From Psychromicrobium xiongbiense (GTDB taxonomy: Bacteria > Actinomycetota > Actinomycetes > Actinomycetales > Micrococcaceae), in contig NZ_JASSZH010000021.1 of the NCBI RefSeq assembly GCF_030271165.1, positions 214,669-278,668 on the forward strand: 64,000 nucleotides of DNA. Reading direction: 5' to 3'. How positions within the stretch are numbered: the stretch's first letter is position 1; each line of letters opens with the position of its first letter. The translations under genes and the position numbers were made by a program. This document shows, piece by piece, positions 1 to 8,743 of this stretch. The notes beneath the pieces are model-generated. The model made no database searches and was not told the origin of the DNA. It saw nothing but the letters and a program-made list of their open reading frames with translations.

Positions 1-1673
1 ATCCGGACCGGGAGGCCCTGCATGTGCGGCTCGCCGATGAGGCCTGGGCTCTGGGCGGAAACACGGCCGCCGAGTCGTATCTGGTAATGGACAAGATCCT
101 GGATGCGGCTGCCCGTTCCGGCGCTGATGCGGTGCACCCGGGCTACGGATTCCTCTCCGAGAATGCCGAGTTCGCCCAGAAGGTCATTGATGCCGGTCTG
201 ACCTGGATCGGCCCCTCCCCTGCTGCCATCGCCACTCTGGGCGATAAGGTCCAGGCCCGCCATATTGCTGAAAAGGTCGGCGCCCCGCTGGTTCCCGGAA
301 CTAAGGACCCGGTCAGCAGCACGCAGGAAGTCATCGATTTCGCCCAGGCTCATGGCCTGCCGCTTGCTATCAAGGCGGCTTATGGCGGTGGCGGACGTGG
401 CATCAAGGTGGTTCGCGATGAGGCGGATATCGCGGAAGCCTACGAATCCGCTGTCCGCGAGGCCACCGCAGCGTTCGGACGCGGCGAGTGCTTCGTGGAG
501 CGGTTCCTGGATTCCCCACGGCATGTGGAGACCCAGTGCCTGGCGGACGCCCAGGGCAACGTCGTCGTGGTCTCCACCCGAGACTGCTCCCTGCAGCGCC
601 GCAATCAGAAGCTGGTCGAAGAAGCTCCGGCCCCGTTCCTGAGCGCCGAGCAGAATGCCCGCCTCTACGAGGCGTCCAAAGCGATTCTGCGTGAGGCCGG
701 GTACCAGGGAGCTGGCACCTGTGAGTTCCTGGTCGGCCAGGACGGGGTCATCTCCTTCCTGGAGGTCAACACCCGCCTGCAGGTGGAGCATCCGGTCTCC
801 GAGGAGGTCACCGGCTTAGACCTGGTGCGCGAGCAGTTCCGGCTGGCACGTGGTGAAGCCCTCGGCTACGACGACCCCCAGGTTCGTGGGCACTCCTTCG
901 AGTTCCGGATCAACGGTGAAGACCCTGGCCGCAATTTCATGCCGGCCCCGGGCACGGTGGAGACCCTCAAGCTGCCCACCGGCCCCGGGGTCCGGGTGGA
1001 TTCCGGCATCGAATCCGGCGAGGTGATCGGTGGCAACTTCGATTCCATGCTGGCCAAGCTCATCGTGACGGGCTCCAGCCGTCAGCAGGCGCTGGAACGC
1101 TCGCGCCGCGCTCTGGCCGAGATGGACATCCTCGGGATGCCAACAGTGCTGCCCTTCCACCGCGCCGTCGTCGCAGATGCCGACTTCGCGCCCGTCGACG
1201 GTGAGCCGTTCCGGGTGCACACCCGCTGGATCGAAACCGAGTTTGTCAACGATCTGCCGGCCTTCGCCCCGTCCGGCATCGCCGAGGCGGACGACGAGGG
1301 CGCGGAGCGTCAGCGGGTCACCGTGGAGGTGGGTGGTAAGCGGCTGGAGGTGGTGCTCCCCGCCGCCCTGGGTGCTGTGCGTACCGGAACCGCCAAAGCC
1401 AAGGCGAAAAAACCCGGGCGGAGCAGCCGCGGTGGCGCCTCCTCGGCAGCCGCGGACAGCGAAGCACTGACCTCACCCATGCAGGGAACCATCGTCAAGG
1501 TGGCCGTTGCCGACGGCGACACCGTGGCCGAGGGCGATCTGATGGTGGTGCTGGAGGCCATGAAGATGGAGCAGCCGCTCACCGCGCACCGCTCTGGCAC
1601 CGTCCGCGGGCTGAACGCCGTCGCCGGTGACACCGTGTCCGCAGGTGCCGTCATCGCCACGATCGAGGACTAG
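1..1673 (+). CDS. accA3: Acetyl/propionyl-CoA carboxylase alpha subunit (biotin carboxylase + BCCP), 5' truncated by window edge
   Basis: ATP-dependent carboxylation of protein-bound biotin; this subunit supplies carboxybiotin to acyl-CoA carboxylase beta subunits for malonyl-CoA or methylmalonyl-CoA. The frame is open from base 3 to the TAG at 1671-1673, and the first residues ([13 protein letters not shown]) match the interior of a biotin carboxylase, so roughly the first 40 residues lie outside the window. The GTG at 24 is an internal codon. Visible signatures are the ATP-grasp glycine loop ([13 protein letters not shown]), [12 protein letters not shown], and a C-terminal biotinyl domain with EAMKMEQ. 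The biotinylated lysine codon is at 1563-1565. An Ala/Lys-rich linker (about 1370-1460) separates the two domains. The gene is convergent with the MFS gene across a perfect palindrome. Confidence 0.95.
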   Translation, partial: PDREALHVRLADEAWALGGNTAAESYLVMDKILDAAARSGADAVHPGYGFLSENAEFAQKVIDAGLTWIGPSPAAIATLGDKVQARHIAEKVGAPLVPGTKDPVSSTQEVIDFAQAHGLPLAIKAAYGGGGRGIKVVRDEADIAEAYESAVREATAAFGRGECFVERFLDSPRHVETQCLADAQGNVVVVSTRDCSLQRRNQKLVEEAPAPFLSAEQNARLYEASKAILREAGYQGAGTCEFLVGQDGVISFLEVNTRLQVEHPVSEEVTGLDLVREQFRLARGEALGYDDPQVRGHSFEFRINGEDPGRNFMPAPGTVETLKLPTGPGVRVDSGIESGEVIGGNFDSMLAKLIVTGSSRQQALERSRRALAEMDILGMPTVLPFHRAVVADADFAPVDGEPFRVHTRWIETEFVNDLPAFAPSGIAEADDEGAERQRVTVEVGGKRLEVVLPAALGAVRTGTAKAKAKKPGRSSRGGASSAAADSEALTSPMQGTIVKVAVADGDTVAEGDLMVVLEAMKMEQPLTAHRSGTVRGLNAVAGDTVSAGAVIATIED

Positions 1674-1686
1674 TCCCCAGCAGAAC

Positions 1687-1748
1687 CATCGAGTGCCGCG
1701 TCATGTGCCGAATTCCCGGGAATTCGGCACATGACGCGGCACTCGATG
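1687..1748. terminator. 62-bp perfect palindrome between convergent genes
   Basis: Every base from 1687 to 1748 pairs about a centre at the CCCGGG hexamer (1715-1720), giving 31-bp arms with no loop. It starts 13 bp after the accA3 stop and ends 19 bp before the MFS stop, so it can terminate both transcripts. There is no U-tract, so intrinsic termination is not certain. The outer arm contains CGAGTG, as does the palindrome at 38698. Confidence 0.75.
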
Positions 1749-1767
1749 ATTAATCAGAGGCAAGCGA

Positions 1768-3165
1768 TCAGACGGACTGCTCCACGAGGTCCGTGTCCTT
1801 GGTCTCCTTGGACAGGAACAGCGAGATCAGCGTGAGCACTGCCATGGAGCTCAGGTAGATGCCCACCAGCCAGGTGCTGCCCTTGGCCGCCTGCCACAGT
1901 GCCACCGCGATAAACGGTGCCACCGCAGCGCCCAGGATGCTGGAGACGTTATAGGCCACAGCGGATCCCGTGTAGCGCACATTCGTGGGGAAGAGCTCCG
2001 GCAGGAAGGCGCCCATCGGCCCGAAGGTCAGGCCCATCAGCGTGAAGCCGATGATCAGCCACAACATCACCCCGACAAAGCCGCCGGTGGCCAGCGGGGC
2101 AAAGACCAGCCCGAAGATCAGAATGCCCAGAGTGATCACGATGAGCGACTTACGACGCCCGTAGCGTTCAGCCAGCGGACCGGCGACCAGAGTGAAGATG
2201 CCGAAGAAGACAACGCCGACGATGAGCATCAGCAGGAAGTCGTTGCGACTGTAGCCCAGGCCCGGGACGAAGGCATCGATAGCGCCTTGCGTCATCGGCT
2301 TGCCGGCCTTCGTCGCCGCTGCTTTCGCTGCGTCCAGGCTGGATACGGTGGTGCCGAAGGTCAGGGTGAAGGTGGTCATCAGATAGAAGAGCACGTAAGT
2401 GGCCAGCATGATGAAGGTACCCAGGATGAGCTGCAGCCAGCTGGTTTTGAAGACCCGGGCCAGGGGAAGACGGGAGACCTGGCCCTGCTCCACCACCTTC
2501 TGGAAAGCGGGGGTTTCCACCAGCTTGAGCCGGACGTACAGGCCGATGACGACCATCACAGCGCTGGCCAGGAACGGAATGCGCCAGCCCCAGGAGCTGA
2601 AGGCCTCGGCGCTCAATGTCAGGTTCATGACCAGGAACAGCGTATTGGCGATGATGAAGCCGATGGGCGCTCCCAGCTGAGGGAAGGTGCCGTAGATGGC
2701 GCGCTTGTTCTTCGGCGCGTTTTCAGTGGCCAGCAGTGCCGCACCGCTCCATTCCCCGCCGAGGGCAAGACCCTGGGCAAAACGCAGCACCACCAGCAGT
2801 GCCGGTGCCAGGAAGGTCCACCCCGGAACCTGAGCAGTAGGCAGGCAGCCGATCAGGAAGGTCGCGATGCCCATGGTGAGCAGCGAGGCGATCAGCGTGC
2901 CCTTGCGTCCGATCCGGTCACCGAAGTGGCCGAAGAGGATCGAGCCGAGTGGACGCGCCACGAAGGCCACGCCGAAAACGGCGAAGGAGCTCAACAGCTG
3001 GGTGACGTCATCCGCTGAAGGGAAGAAGAGCTTGGGAAAAACCAGAACTGCGGCCGTGGCGTAGACATAAAAGTCGTAAAACTCGATCGAGGTGCCGATC
3101 AGGCTCGCGACGATGACCCGGCCACGGGTATTCACTGGGGGTGTCTCCGCGTTGACGGTGGACAT
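1768..3165 (-). CDS. MFS transporter, metabolite:H+ symporter (MHS) type
   Basis: A 465-residue twelve-helix major facilitator protein of the MHS branch (relatives of ShiA, ProP and KgtP). Visible features are the N-terminal IEFYDFYVYATAA helix typical of MHS proteins, the loop 2-3 motif GDRIGRKGTL, FAQGLALGGEWSGA in helix 4, and a second DRxGR-like loop (ERYGRRKSL) after the central loop. A start at 3165 is chosen because GAGGAGA precedes that ATG by a few bases; an in-frame ATG 24 nt upstream (3189) has no comparable site. The substrate cannot be read from sequence; members of this family carry organic acids, shikimate or osmolytes. It is monocistronic, with its own upstream gap of about 165 bp after the LpdA-like gene. 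Confidence 0.85.
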   Translation of the reverse strand: MSTVNAETPPVNTRGRVIVASLIGTSIEFYDFYVYATAAVLVFPKLFFPSADDVTQLLSSFAVFGVAFVARPLGSILFGHFGDRIGRKGTLIASLLTMGIATFLIGCLPTAQVPGWTFLAPALLVVLRFAQGLALGGEWSGAALLATENAPKNKRAIYGTFPQLGAPIGFIIANTLFLVMNLTLSAEAFSSWGWRIPFLASAVMVVIGLYVRLKLVETPAFQKVVEQGQVSRLPLARVFKTSWLQLILGTFIMLATYVLFYLMTTFTLTFGTTVSSLDAAKAAATKAGKPMTQGAIDAFVPGLGYSRNDFLLMLIVGVVFFGIFTLVAGPLAERYGRRKSLIVITLGILIFGLVFAPLATGGFVGVMLWLIIGFTLMGLTFGPMGAFLPELFPTNVRYTGSAVAYNVSSILGAAVAPFIAVALWQAAKGSTWLVGIYLSSMAVLTLISLFLSKETKDTDLVEQSV

Positions 3166-3277
3166 AAGAGGTTCTCCTCGCTGCGGCATCCGTGCTCCCG
3201 CCGCCGAGGCACCAAGCCCCCGGGACCGCGTGACCGCAAGGTCTTAGTGGTCCTGACATCGTAGCCCTCGAGCCGCC

Positions 3278-3304
3278 CACTCTGTCCACGCTACGGACGG
3301 AGTG
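3278..3304. promoter_or_regulatory. Inverted repeat upstream of the MFS gene / downstream of the LpdA-like gene
   Basis: Ten-base arms CACTCTGTCC and GGACGGAGTG (one mismatch) around a 7-nt loop. It could be an operator for the MFS gene or a weak terminator for the preceding gene; there is no U-tract to favour the latter. Confidence 0.35.
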
Positions 3305-3331
3305 TCCAACATATGGATGACTCTTGAACCG

Positions 3332-4753
3332 CTACTGATGCACGTGCAACCGACGGGCCGCCTCCGCGATCGATCCGGAAAGCGAGGGGTACACCGTGAA
3401 GGTAGAGGAAACATCGTCCACATTCATCTTCTGAGTCACCGCGAGCGCAATCGGGAAGATCAGCTCGGAGGCATTGGCACCGACGACGACTCCGCCGATC
3501 ACCGTGCCGGAGCCCTTACGGGCGATGATCTTGACGAAGCCATCGGTGCTGTTACGCATTTTGGCGCGGGCGTTGGTCTGCAGGGGAAGTTTGATCACGT
3601 CACCCTGGTACCGCCCCGACTCCAGATCCGCTTCAGAAACACCCACCGAGGCAATCTCCGGGGAAGTGAAAATATTGGAGGACACCACTTTGAGCTTGAG
3701 CGGACGCAGACCGTCGCCCAGCAGGTGCGCCACGGCGATGCGTCCCTGCATCGCTGCCACCGAGGCCAGAGCCAGCACGCCGGTGCAGTCCCCCGCCGCA
3801 TAGATGGTCGGCACGCTGGTCCGGGAGACGCCATCGACCCGGATATGACCGGATTCGGTCAGCGCAACACCGGCCTCTTCGAGGCCGATTCCGGCCGTGT
3901 TCGGAATCGAGCCGACGCAGACCAGACAATGGCTGCCGCGCACCTGACGCCCGTCGGAGAGGGTAACCAGCACCCCTTCGCCACGCTCATCGGTGATCCG
4001 CTCCACCGATTCGGCCCGGGAACGGGACAACACCGTCATGCCGCGTCGTTCAAAGACATGCTCAAGCACCTCGGCGGCATCAGAGTCTTCGCCGGGCAGC
4101 ACCTGATCACGGGAGGAAATCAAGGTGACCTTGGAGCCAAGACCGTTATACGCGGAGGCAAATTCAGCGCCGGTGACCCCGGAACCCACCACGATCAGTT
4201 CCTCGGGAACTTCCGTCAGATGATAGATCTGCGTCCAGTTGAAGATCCGCTCGCCGTCCGGACGCGCCGTCGGCAGTTCCCGCGGGTGAGCGCCCACGGC
4301 CAGCAGGATTGCCTCAGCCCGGACATTTTCCACACCGTCCTTTGTCTGGACAGAGATGGTGTGCTGATCCACCAGAGTGCCGGTGCCCTCGATCAGGCGC
4401 ACTCCGGCCTTCACCAGCCCACGCTTGATGTCCTCGGACTGTTCGTGAGCCAGATGCATCAGGCGGGCATTGACCGCCTCGAGGTCGGCCCGCATGACCG
4501 GTCGGCAGTCCCCGCCGTCCACATCGAACCGCACCCCCAGGTCAGTGGCCGATTCAAAGCGGTTCATCACGTCGGCGGTGGCGATGAGCGTTTTCGAGGG
4601 GACGACGTCGGTCAGCACCGCCGACCCGCCGAGCCCCTTCTGCTCAATCAGGGTGACCGCAGCCCCCAGAGAGGCAGCGACCATGGCTGCCTCATATCCG
4701 CCCGGTCCCCCGCCCAGAATCGCAAGGGAAGGCTGGCTGAACTGGCTCTGCAT
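3332..4753 (-). CDS. lpdA: LpdA-like NAD(P)H quinone dehydrogenase, flavoprotein disulfide reductase family without redox cysteines
   Basis: FAD- and NAD(P)H-binding protein of the pyridine nucleotide disulfide reductase family: FAD Rossmann motif ILGGGPGGYEAA at the N-terminus, NAD(P)H motif VVGSGVTGAEFA in the middle, TIYAAGDCTG near the second FAD contact, and a C-terminal dimerisation domain. The segment that should read GGTCxNxGCxPSK reads GGSAVLTDVVPSK, so both members of the redox-active cysteine pair are replaced (Ala and Val). It therefore cannot be a lipoamide dehydrogenase and fits the mycobacterial LpdA (Rv3303c) type that reduces quinones. Start is ATG at 4753; a GTG two codons upstream (4759) is possible, and neither has a strong ribosome site. 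It is divergent from the nucleoside phosphorylase gene. Confidence 0.88.
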   Translation of the reverse strand: MQSQFSQPSLAILGGGPGGYEAAMVAASLGAAVTLIEQKGLGGSAVLTDVVPSKTLIATADVMNRFESATDLGVRFDVDGGDCRPVMRADLEAVNARLMHLAHEQSEDIKRGLVKAGVRLIEGTGTLVDQHTISVQTKDGVENVRAEAILLAVGAHPRELPTARPDGERIFNWTQIYHLTEVPEELIVVGSGVTGAEFASAYNGLGSKVTLISSRDQVLPGEDSDAAEVLEHVFERRGMTVLSRSRAESVERITDERGEGVLVTLSDGRQVRGSHCLVCVGSIPNTAGIGLEEAGVALTESGHIRVDGVSRTSVPTIYAAGDCTGVLALASVAAMQGRIAVAHLLGDGLRPLKLKVVSSNIFTSPEIASVGVSEADLESGRYQGDVIKLPLQTNARAKMRNSTDGFVKIIARKGSGTVIGGVVVGANASELIFPIALAVTQKMNVDDVSSTFTVYPSLSGSIAEAARRLHVHQ

Positions 4754-4812
4754 AGTCACAGTGTTCCATTCTCGCCCATCCGGCAGACCAAGCCAAGCGG
4801 GCGTTCAGCGGG

Positions 4813-4818
4813 TAGATT
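4813..4818 (+). promoter_or_regulatory. -10 box TAGATT, leaderless start of pnp
   Basis: TAGATT ends 6 nt before the GTG at 4825, the spacing expected if transcription begins at the start codon. Confidence 0.55.
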
Positions 4819-4824
4819 GTGCGG

Positions 4825-5682
4825 GTGACTACTTTCGATGCTGCAGGGACCGCAGCCCCCGGATCCTCGCCTGTGGCCGATCCTTCCGCAAACCCTTTCG
4901 CACTGGCGCAGGAGGCTGCCGCACTCATCGCCGAGCGGACCGGCGTCGAACGCCACGATGTGGCACTCGTGCTGGGCTCCGGATGGGGTGAGGCGGCTGA
5001 TCTGATCGGTGAAACCACCGCCACCCTGCAGGCCACCGAGCTCCCCGGTTTCTCCGCTCCCGCTGTGCAGGGACATGTCGGGACCATCCGCTCCATTCTG
5101 ACCAGCGAAGGCAAGCGAGCGCTGGTGCTGGGCGCCCGCACTCACTTCTACGAAGGCAAGGGCGTCCGCGCCGTGGTGCACGGCGTGCGAACGGCGGCTG
5201 CCGCCGGAGCCCGGACCCTGGTCCTGACCAACGGCTGCGGTGGCCTCAACCCGGGCTGGACCCCGGGGACCCCCGTGCTGATCAGCGATCACATCAACCT
5301 CACCGCGGCATCTCCGTTGGAAGGCGCCACCTTCGTAGACCTGACGGATCTCTATTCCTCACGGCTGCGGGATATCGCCCGGACGGTCGACCCCTCTCTC
5401 GCGGAGGGTGTCTACGCCCAGTTCACCGGCCCGCACTACGAGACTCCTGCCGAGGTACAGTACGCCAAGCGGATCGGTGCCGATCTGGTGGGTATGTCCA
5501 CCGCGTTGGAAGCCATTGCAGGCCGCCACGCCGGGATGGAGGTTTTCGGCATCTCCCTGGTGACCAACCTGGCCGCTGGGATCTCCCCGACCCCACTGAG
5601 CCACCAGGAAGTCCTGGAAGCAGGTGCCGCAGCCGGGCCGCGCATCTCCCGCCTGCTGGCGGACATCATCAGCAAACTCTGA
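4825..5682 (+). CDS. Purine nucleoside phosphorylase (trimeric PNP type)
   Basis: Phosphorolysis of purine (deoxy)ribonucleosides to free base plus (deoxy)ribose 1-phosphate, in the cytoplasm. The 285-residue length and the motifs are those of trimeric PNP: VLGSGWGE (phosphate loop), GARTHFYEGKG, TNGCGGLNPG, GPHYETPAE, VGMSTALEAIAGRHAGMEV and SLVTNLAAG with the base-binding Asn. A start at the second GTG (4825) is preferred because TAGATT lies 6 nt upstream, implying a leaderless mRNA; the GTG at 4819 would sit too close to that box. It leads a salvage cluster with the mutase and deoC downstream. Confidence 0.93.
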   Translation: MTTFDAAGTAAPGSSPVADPSANPFALAQEAAALIAERTGVERHDVALVLGSGWGEAADLIGETTATLQATELPGFSAPAVQGHVGTIRSILTSEGKRALVLGARTHFYEGKGVRAVVHGVRTAAAAGARTLVLTNGCGGLNPGWTPGTPVLISDHINLTAASPLEGATFVDLTDLYSSRLRDIARTVDPSLAEGVYAQFTGPHYETPAEVQYAKRIGADLVGMSTALEAIAGRHAGMEVFGISLVTNLAAGISPTPLSHQEVLEAGAAAGPRISRLLADIISKL

Positions 5683-5754
5683 TCCGCGGGCGCTGCCCCG
5701 GCGGCGCCCTGATGAGCTATTCCCACGAATCCTTCCGGACCGTGTTTATCCCTT

Positions 5755-5791
5755 ATTCCTTCAGTAATTCCTTCAGTACATCCCTTCAGCA
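5755..5791 (+). repeat. 12-bp tandem repeat in the mutase promoter
   Basis: ATTCCTTCAGTA occurs twice back to back (5755-5766, 5767-5778), followed by a degenerate third copy CATCCCTTCAGCA (5779-5791). The third copy overlaps the expected -35 position of the downstream promoter. It may be a regulator site or simple slippage. Confidence 0.6.
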
Positions 5792-5806
5792 CCGGCGCAG
5801 AGACGA

Positions 5807-5812
5807 TAGGTT
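5807..5812 (+). promoter_or_regulatory. -10 box TAGGTT, leaderless start of the phosphohexomutase
   Basis: TAGGTT is followed by 7 nt and then the ATG at 5820. No ribosome site is seen between them. Confidence 0.55.
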
Positions 5813-5819
5813 GGAACGC

Positions 5820-7649
5820 ATGAGTTCTCTCGATCCCCTGACCCTTGAGCGTGCGCAGGCCTGGGCCGCAGCCGATCCTGACCCCGCTACGGCGGCCGAG
5901 TTGGCTGGGCTGTTGGAAGCGGCCGCTCTGCCCGACACTCCCGAGGACCGGGAACTGATCGAGCGGGCACGCCAGGAAGTCCAGGATGCCTTTGCCGGTT
6001 CCCTTCAGTTCGGCACCGCCGGGTTGAGAGCGGCTCTGGGGCCAGGACCCAATCGGATGAACCGGGTGGTGGTGCGCCGCGCCGCCGCAGGTTTTGCTCG
6101 CTTCCTGCACCAGTCGATCGCCCAGCACTCAAGCAGCCAGGCCCTTTCCAGCCAGGCCGGAGACGCCAGAGCGCGCATCGTCGTCGGTTACGACGCCCGG
6201 CACAACTCCGAAGCCTTCGCCCGGGAAAGTGCCGCAATCTTTGTGGCGTCTGGCCTGGAGACCTTTCTGATGCCGTCGGCGCTGCCCACACCTCTGCTGG
6301 CCTTCGCCGTCCGTGCTCTGGGCTGCGATGGCGGTGTGATGGTGACTGCCAGCCACAATCCAGCCCAGGACAACGGCTACAAGGTGTATCTGGGCGGTCG
6401 TGCGCTGGGTGAGAATGACCAGTCCGGCCGCGGGGCACAGATTGTGCCGCCTTATGACGCCCAGATCGCCGCGCTGATCGATGCCGTCGGCCCCGTCAAC
6501 ACCATCCCGCTGGCCACCGAAGGGTGGAACCCCGTACCTGCCGAGGTGATTGCCGCCTACCGGACGGGTCTGGTCGAGTTGCTGGAAGCGGAGCGGTTCC
6601 CACACCGGGATCTGAAGATCGTGCTGACCGCGATGCACGGGGTGGGTGGTGCCACCGCTGAGGCTGTGCTGCGCGCCGGTGGTTTCGACTCCGTCAGTCA
6701 GGTAGCCGCTCAGGAGCTTCCGGACCCCAATTTTCCCACGGTGATCTTCCCCAATCCTGAAGAACCCGGCGCCCTCGACCTGGCTCTGGACCAGGCACAG
6801 GTAGAAGGCGCAGATCTCGTGATCGCCAATGACCCCGATGCCGACCGGCTGGCGATCGCTGCTCAGGACCCGGTCACCGCCCAGTGGCGGATGTTGCGCG
6901 GAGACGAGGTCGGAGCCCTGCTCGGCTCGCATCTGGCAGACCGCCTGGCACCGGAGGTCGAAGAACCTGCCGAAGCGAGCCCCGCTCCCATCGACGCAGC
7001 CACCGGCCACGGCGTATTCGCCAATTCCATCGTCTCCTCCCGGCTGCTGGGTAAGATCGCCGCTGCCGAAGGATTCCGGCATGAACAGACCCTGACCGGT
7101 TTCAAGTGGATTGCCCGCGTTCCCGGGCTCAGCTTCGGGTATGAGGAGGCACTGGGCTACTGCGTGGCCCCTGCCCTGGTCCGGGACAAGGACGGGATCT
7201 CTGCCGCACTGCTGCTGGCGGAGCTCGCCGCAGCCCTGAAAGCAGAGGGAAAGACCCTCTTTGACCGACTCGATGAGCTGGCCGTGGTGCACGGACTGCA
7301 TGTGACCGATCAGCTCAGCATCCGGGTGGCCGATATTGAACTGCTTCAGGCCATGATGGACCGGGTCCGGGACCATCCGCCGGTCAGTCTGGCGGGTTCC
7401 CCGGTGGACACCGTGCAGGATCTCTCGCTGGGCTCCCACGGTCTGCCACCGACCGACGGCATGCTGTACATCAATCGCGAGGATGTGCGCGTCATCGTGC
7501 GCCCCAGCGGCACCGAGCCCAAGCTCAAGTGTTACCTCGAAGCCATCGTTCCGGTGGATTCCGCCGCCGCACTTCCCGAAGCTCGCCGCAAGGCCCGGAC
7601 AGTACTCAACGCCGTCCTGGCCGATGTGCGTGAGGCCCTTGGACTCTGA
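5820..7649 (+). CDS. Phospho-sugar mutase (phosphomannomutase/phosphoglucomutase family)
   Basis: A 609-residue alpha-D-phosphohexomutase with all family signatures in order: active-site phosphoserine loop VTASHNPAQDNGYKVY, metal loop NDPDADRLAI, sugar-binding loop GYEEALGY, and phosphate-binding loop RPSGTEPKLK. It interconverts sugar 1- and 6-phosphates, or 1- and 5-phosphates of pentoses. Because it sits between a nucleoside phosphorylase and deoC, the likely physiological role is phosphopentomutase, linking (deoxy)ribose 1-phosphate to the aldolase substrate. This is inference; the family cannot be resolved for substrate by eye. The start is ATG at 5820, not the upstream in-frame ATG at 5712, because MSSLDPLTLERA matches the family N-terminus and a leaderless -10 box precedes it. 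Confidence 0.88.
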   Translation: MSSLDPLTLERAQAWAAADPDPATAAELAGLLEAAALPDTPEDRELIERARQEVQDAFAGSLQFGTAGLRAALGPGPNRMNRVVVRRAAAGFARFLHQSIAQHSSSQALSSQAGDARARIVVGYDARHNSEAFARESAAIFVASGLETFLMPSALPTPLLAFAVRALGCDGGVMVTASHNPAQDNGYKVYLGGRALGENDQSGRGAQIVPPYDAQIAALIDAVGPVNTIPLATEGWNPVPAEVIAAYRTGLVELLEAERFPHRDLKIVLTAMHGVGGATAEAVLRAGGFDSVSQVAAQELPDPNFPTVIFPNPEEPGALDLALDQAQVEGADLVIANDPDADRLAIAAQDPVTAQWRMLRGDEVGALLGSHLADRLAPEVEEPAEASPAPIDAATGHGVFANSIVSSRLLGKIAAAEGFRHEQTLTGFKWIARVPGLSFGYEEALGYCVAPALVRDKDGISAALLLAELAAALKAEGKTLFDRLDELAVVHGLHVTDQLSIRVADIELLQAMMDRVRDHPPVSLAGSPVDTVQDLSLGSHGLPPTDGMLYINREDVRVIVRPSGTEPKLKCYLEAIVPVDSAAALPEARRKARTVLNAVLADVREALGL

Positions 7650-7710
7650 CCGAACCTGCTTCCCCCAGCGAACAACCCTCACGAACCACCGACCAGCCAG
7701 AAGGAACCTC

Positions 7711-8421
7711 ATGACCGACACTCACGATCCTGCCGCAGCCTCTGCGACTCCGGCGTCTCTGGCGGGCTACATCGACCACACCCTCCTCAAACCGGAGGCC
7801 TCGGAGCAGGACGTCCTGGCCGTCTGCGCGGAAGCCATCCAGTATGGATTCGCCTCCGTCTGCGTCAACCCGGTGTGGGTCAAGACGGTACACAATGCGC
7901 TACGGGACTCCCCGGTTCTGACCTGCTCCGTGGTGGGCTTCCCGCTCGGCGCAACGCCCAGCGATGTGAAGGTCTATGAGACCCGCGGAGCCACCCTGGA
8001 CGGTGCCGATGAGATCGATATGGTGATCAATATCGCAGCGGCTCGGGCCAACGACTATGAGGCGCTGGTCTCGGATATTTCAGCAGTGGCGGAGGCTGCT
8101 CATACCGGTGGGGCCATTCTCAAGGTCATCATCGAGACCGCTCTGCTGACTGATGAGCAGAAGGTGCTGGCCTGCAAAGCCGCCGTGGAATCCGGCGCGG
8201 ACTACGTCAAGACCTCCACCGGTTTCAACGGGCCCGGCGCGACCACGGCAGACGTCGCCCTGATGCGGGCCACGGTGGGCCCTGACCTGGGCGTCAAGGC
8301 CTCCGGCGGAGTCCGCACGCGTGAGGATGCCGAGGCGATGATCGCGGCCGGTGCCAGCCGGATCGGTGCCAGCTCCGGTATTGCCATTGTGACCGGCGGC
8401 CAGGGCACCAGCAGCTACTGA
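7711..8421 (+). CDS. deoC: Deoxyribose-phosphate aldolase
   Basis: Class I aldolase cleaving 2-deoxyribose 5-phosphate to acetaldehyde and glyceraldehyde 3-phosphate, the last step of deoxynucleoside breakdown. Signatures: YIDHTLLKPEA at the N-terminus, SVVGFPLG, DGADEIDMVIN, Schiff-base lysine in GADYVKTSTGF, and VKASGGVRT. The ATG at 7711 has AGAAGGA 5 nt upstream and gives 236 residues, the usual size; longer in-frame starts run back into the mutase gene. It lies 61 bp after the mutase and is probably cotranscribed with it. Confidence 0.95.
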   Translation: MTDTHDPAAASATPASLAGYIDHTLLKPEASEQDVLAVCAEAIQYGFASVCVNPVWVKTVHNALRDSPVLTCSVVGFPLGATPSDVKVYETRGATLDGADEIDMVINIAAARANDYEALVSDISAVAEAAHTGGAILKVIIETALLTDEQKVLACKAAVESGADYVKTSTGFNGPGATTADVALMRATVGPDLGVKASGGVRTREDAEAMIAAGASRIGASSGIAIVTGGQGTSSY

Positions 8422-8429
8422 GCACCGGA

Positions 8430-8435
8430 TAGACT
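8430..8435 (+). promoter_or_regulatory. -10-like box TAGACT before the small membrane protein
   Basis: TAGACT lies just after the deoC stop and would start a transcript near 8442 with a 35-nt leader carrying the GGAGG of the next gene. Confidence 0.35.
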
Positions 8436-8476
8436 GAGGTCCAGAATTGACGCCACGAATACCGGAGGATCACCCC

Positions 8477-8731
8477 ATGGCATCGAACCAGCCGCAGCAT
8501 GAGAACAGCACGGTCCAGAGCGCTTTCATTTTTGCGATCTTCATGATCCTGTTCCTGGCGGGGATCTTCTGCTTCACCTGGGGCAGCCTGAACCAGGTCT
8601 GGCCGTTTGCGCTGGGTCTGGGCCTGATCTTCCTGGCCTTCTGGATCCCGCAGACTCTGATGGGCCGCAGCGATTCGGGAGCCAAGGCCATGGTGAAGAC
8701 GGACCACCGCAAGCCCAACGGCAACTTCTAA
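8477..8731 (+). CDS. Small two-helix membrane protein, function unknown
   Basis: An 84-residue protein with two hydrophobic segments: roughly residues 14-34 (SAFIFAIFMILFLAGIFCFT) and 41-62 (WPFALGLGLIFLAFWIP), separated by a short turn (WGSLNQV), and a charged C-terminal tail. A strong GGAGG 8 nt upstream fixes the ATG at 8477. I do not recognise a named family. It sits 55 bp after deoC and ends just before a convergent transporter gene. Confidence 0.7.
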   Translation: MASNQPQHENSTVQSAFIFAIFMILFLAGIFCFTWGSLNQVWPFALGLGLIFLAFWIPQTLMGRSDSGAKAMVKTDHRKPNGNF

Positions 8732-8743
8732 CCTCAGACTGCA

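Noticed and set aside
24..26. GTG as the real start of the carboxylase gene
   Set aside because: The frame is open to base 3 and the upstream codons still match biotin carboxylase, so the gene starts before the window.
3302..4828. Long plus-strand ORF of 508 codons over the LpdA-like gene
   Set aside because: It is antisense to a clear flavoprotein gene, rich in His/Arg/Gly with no domain; a typical high-GC shadow.
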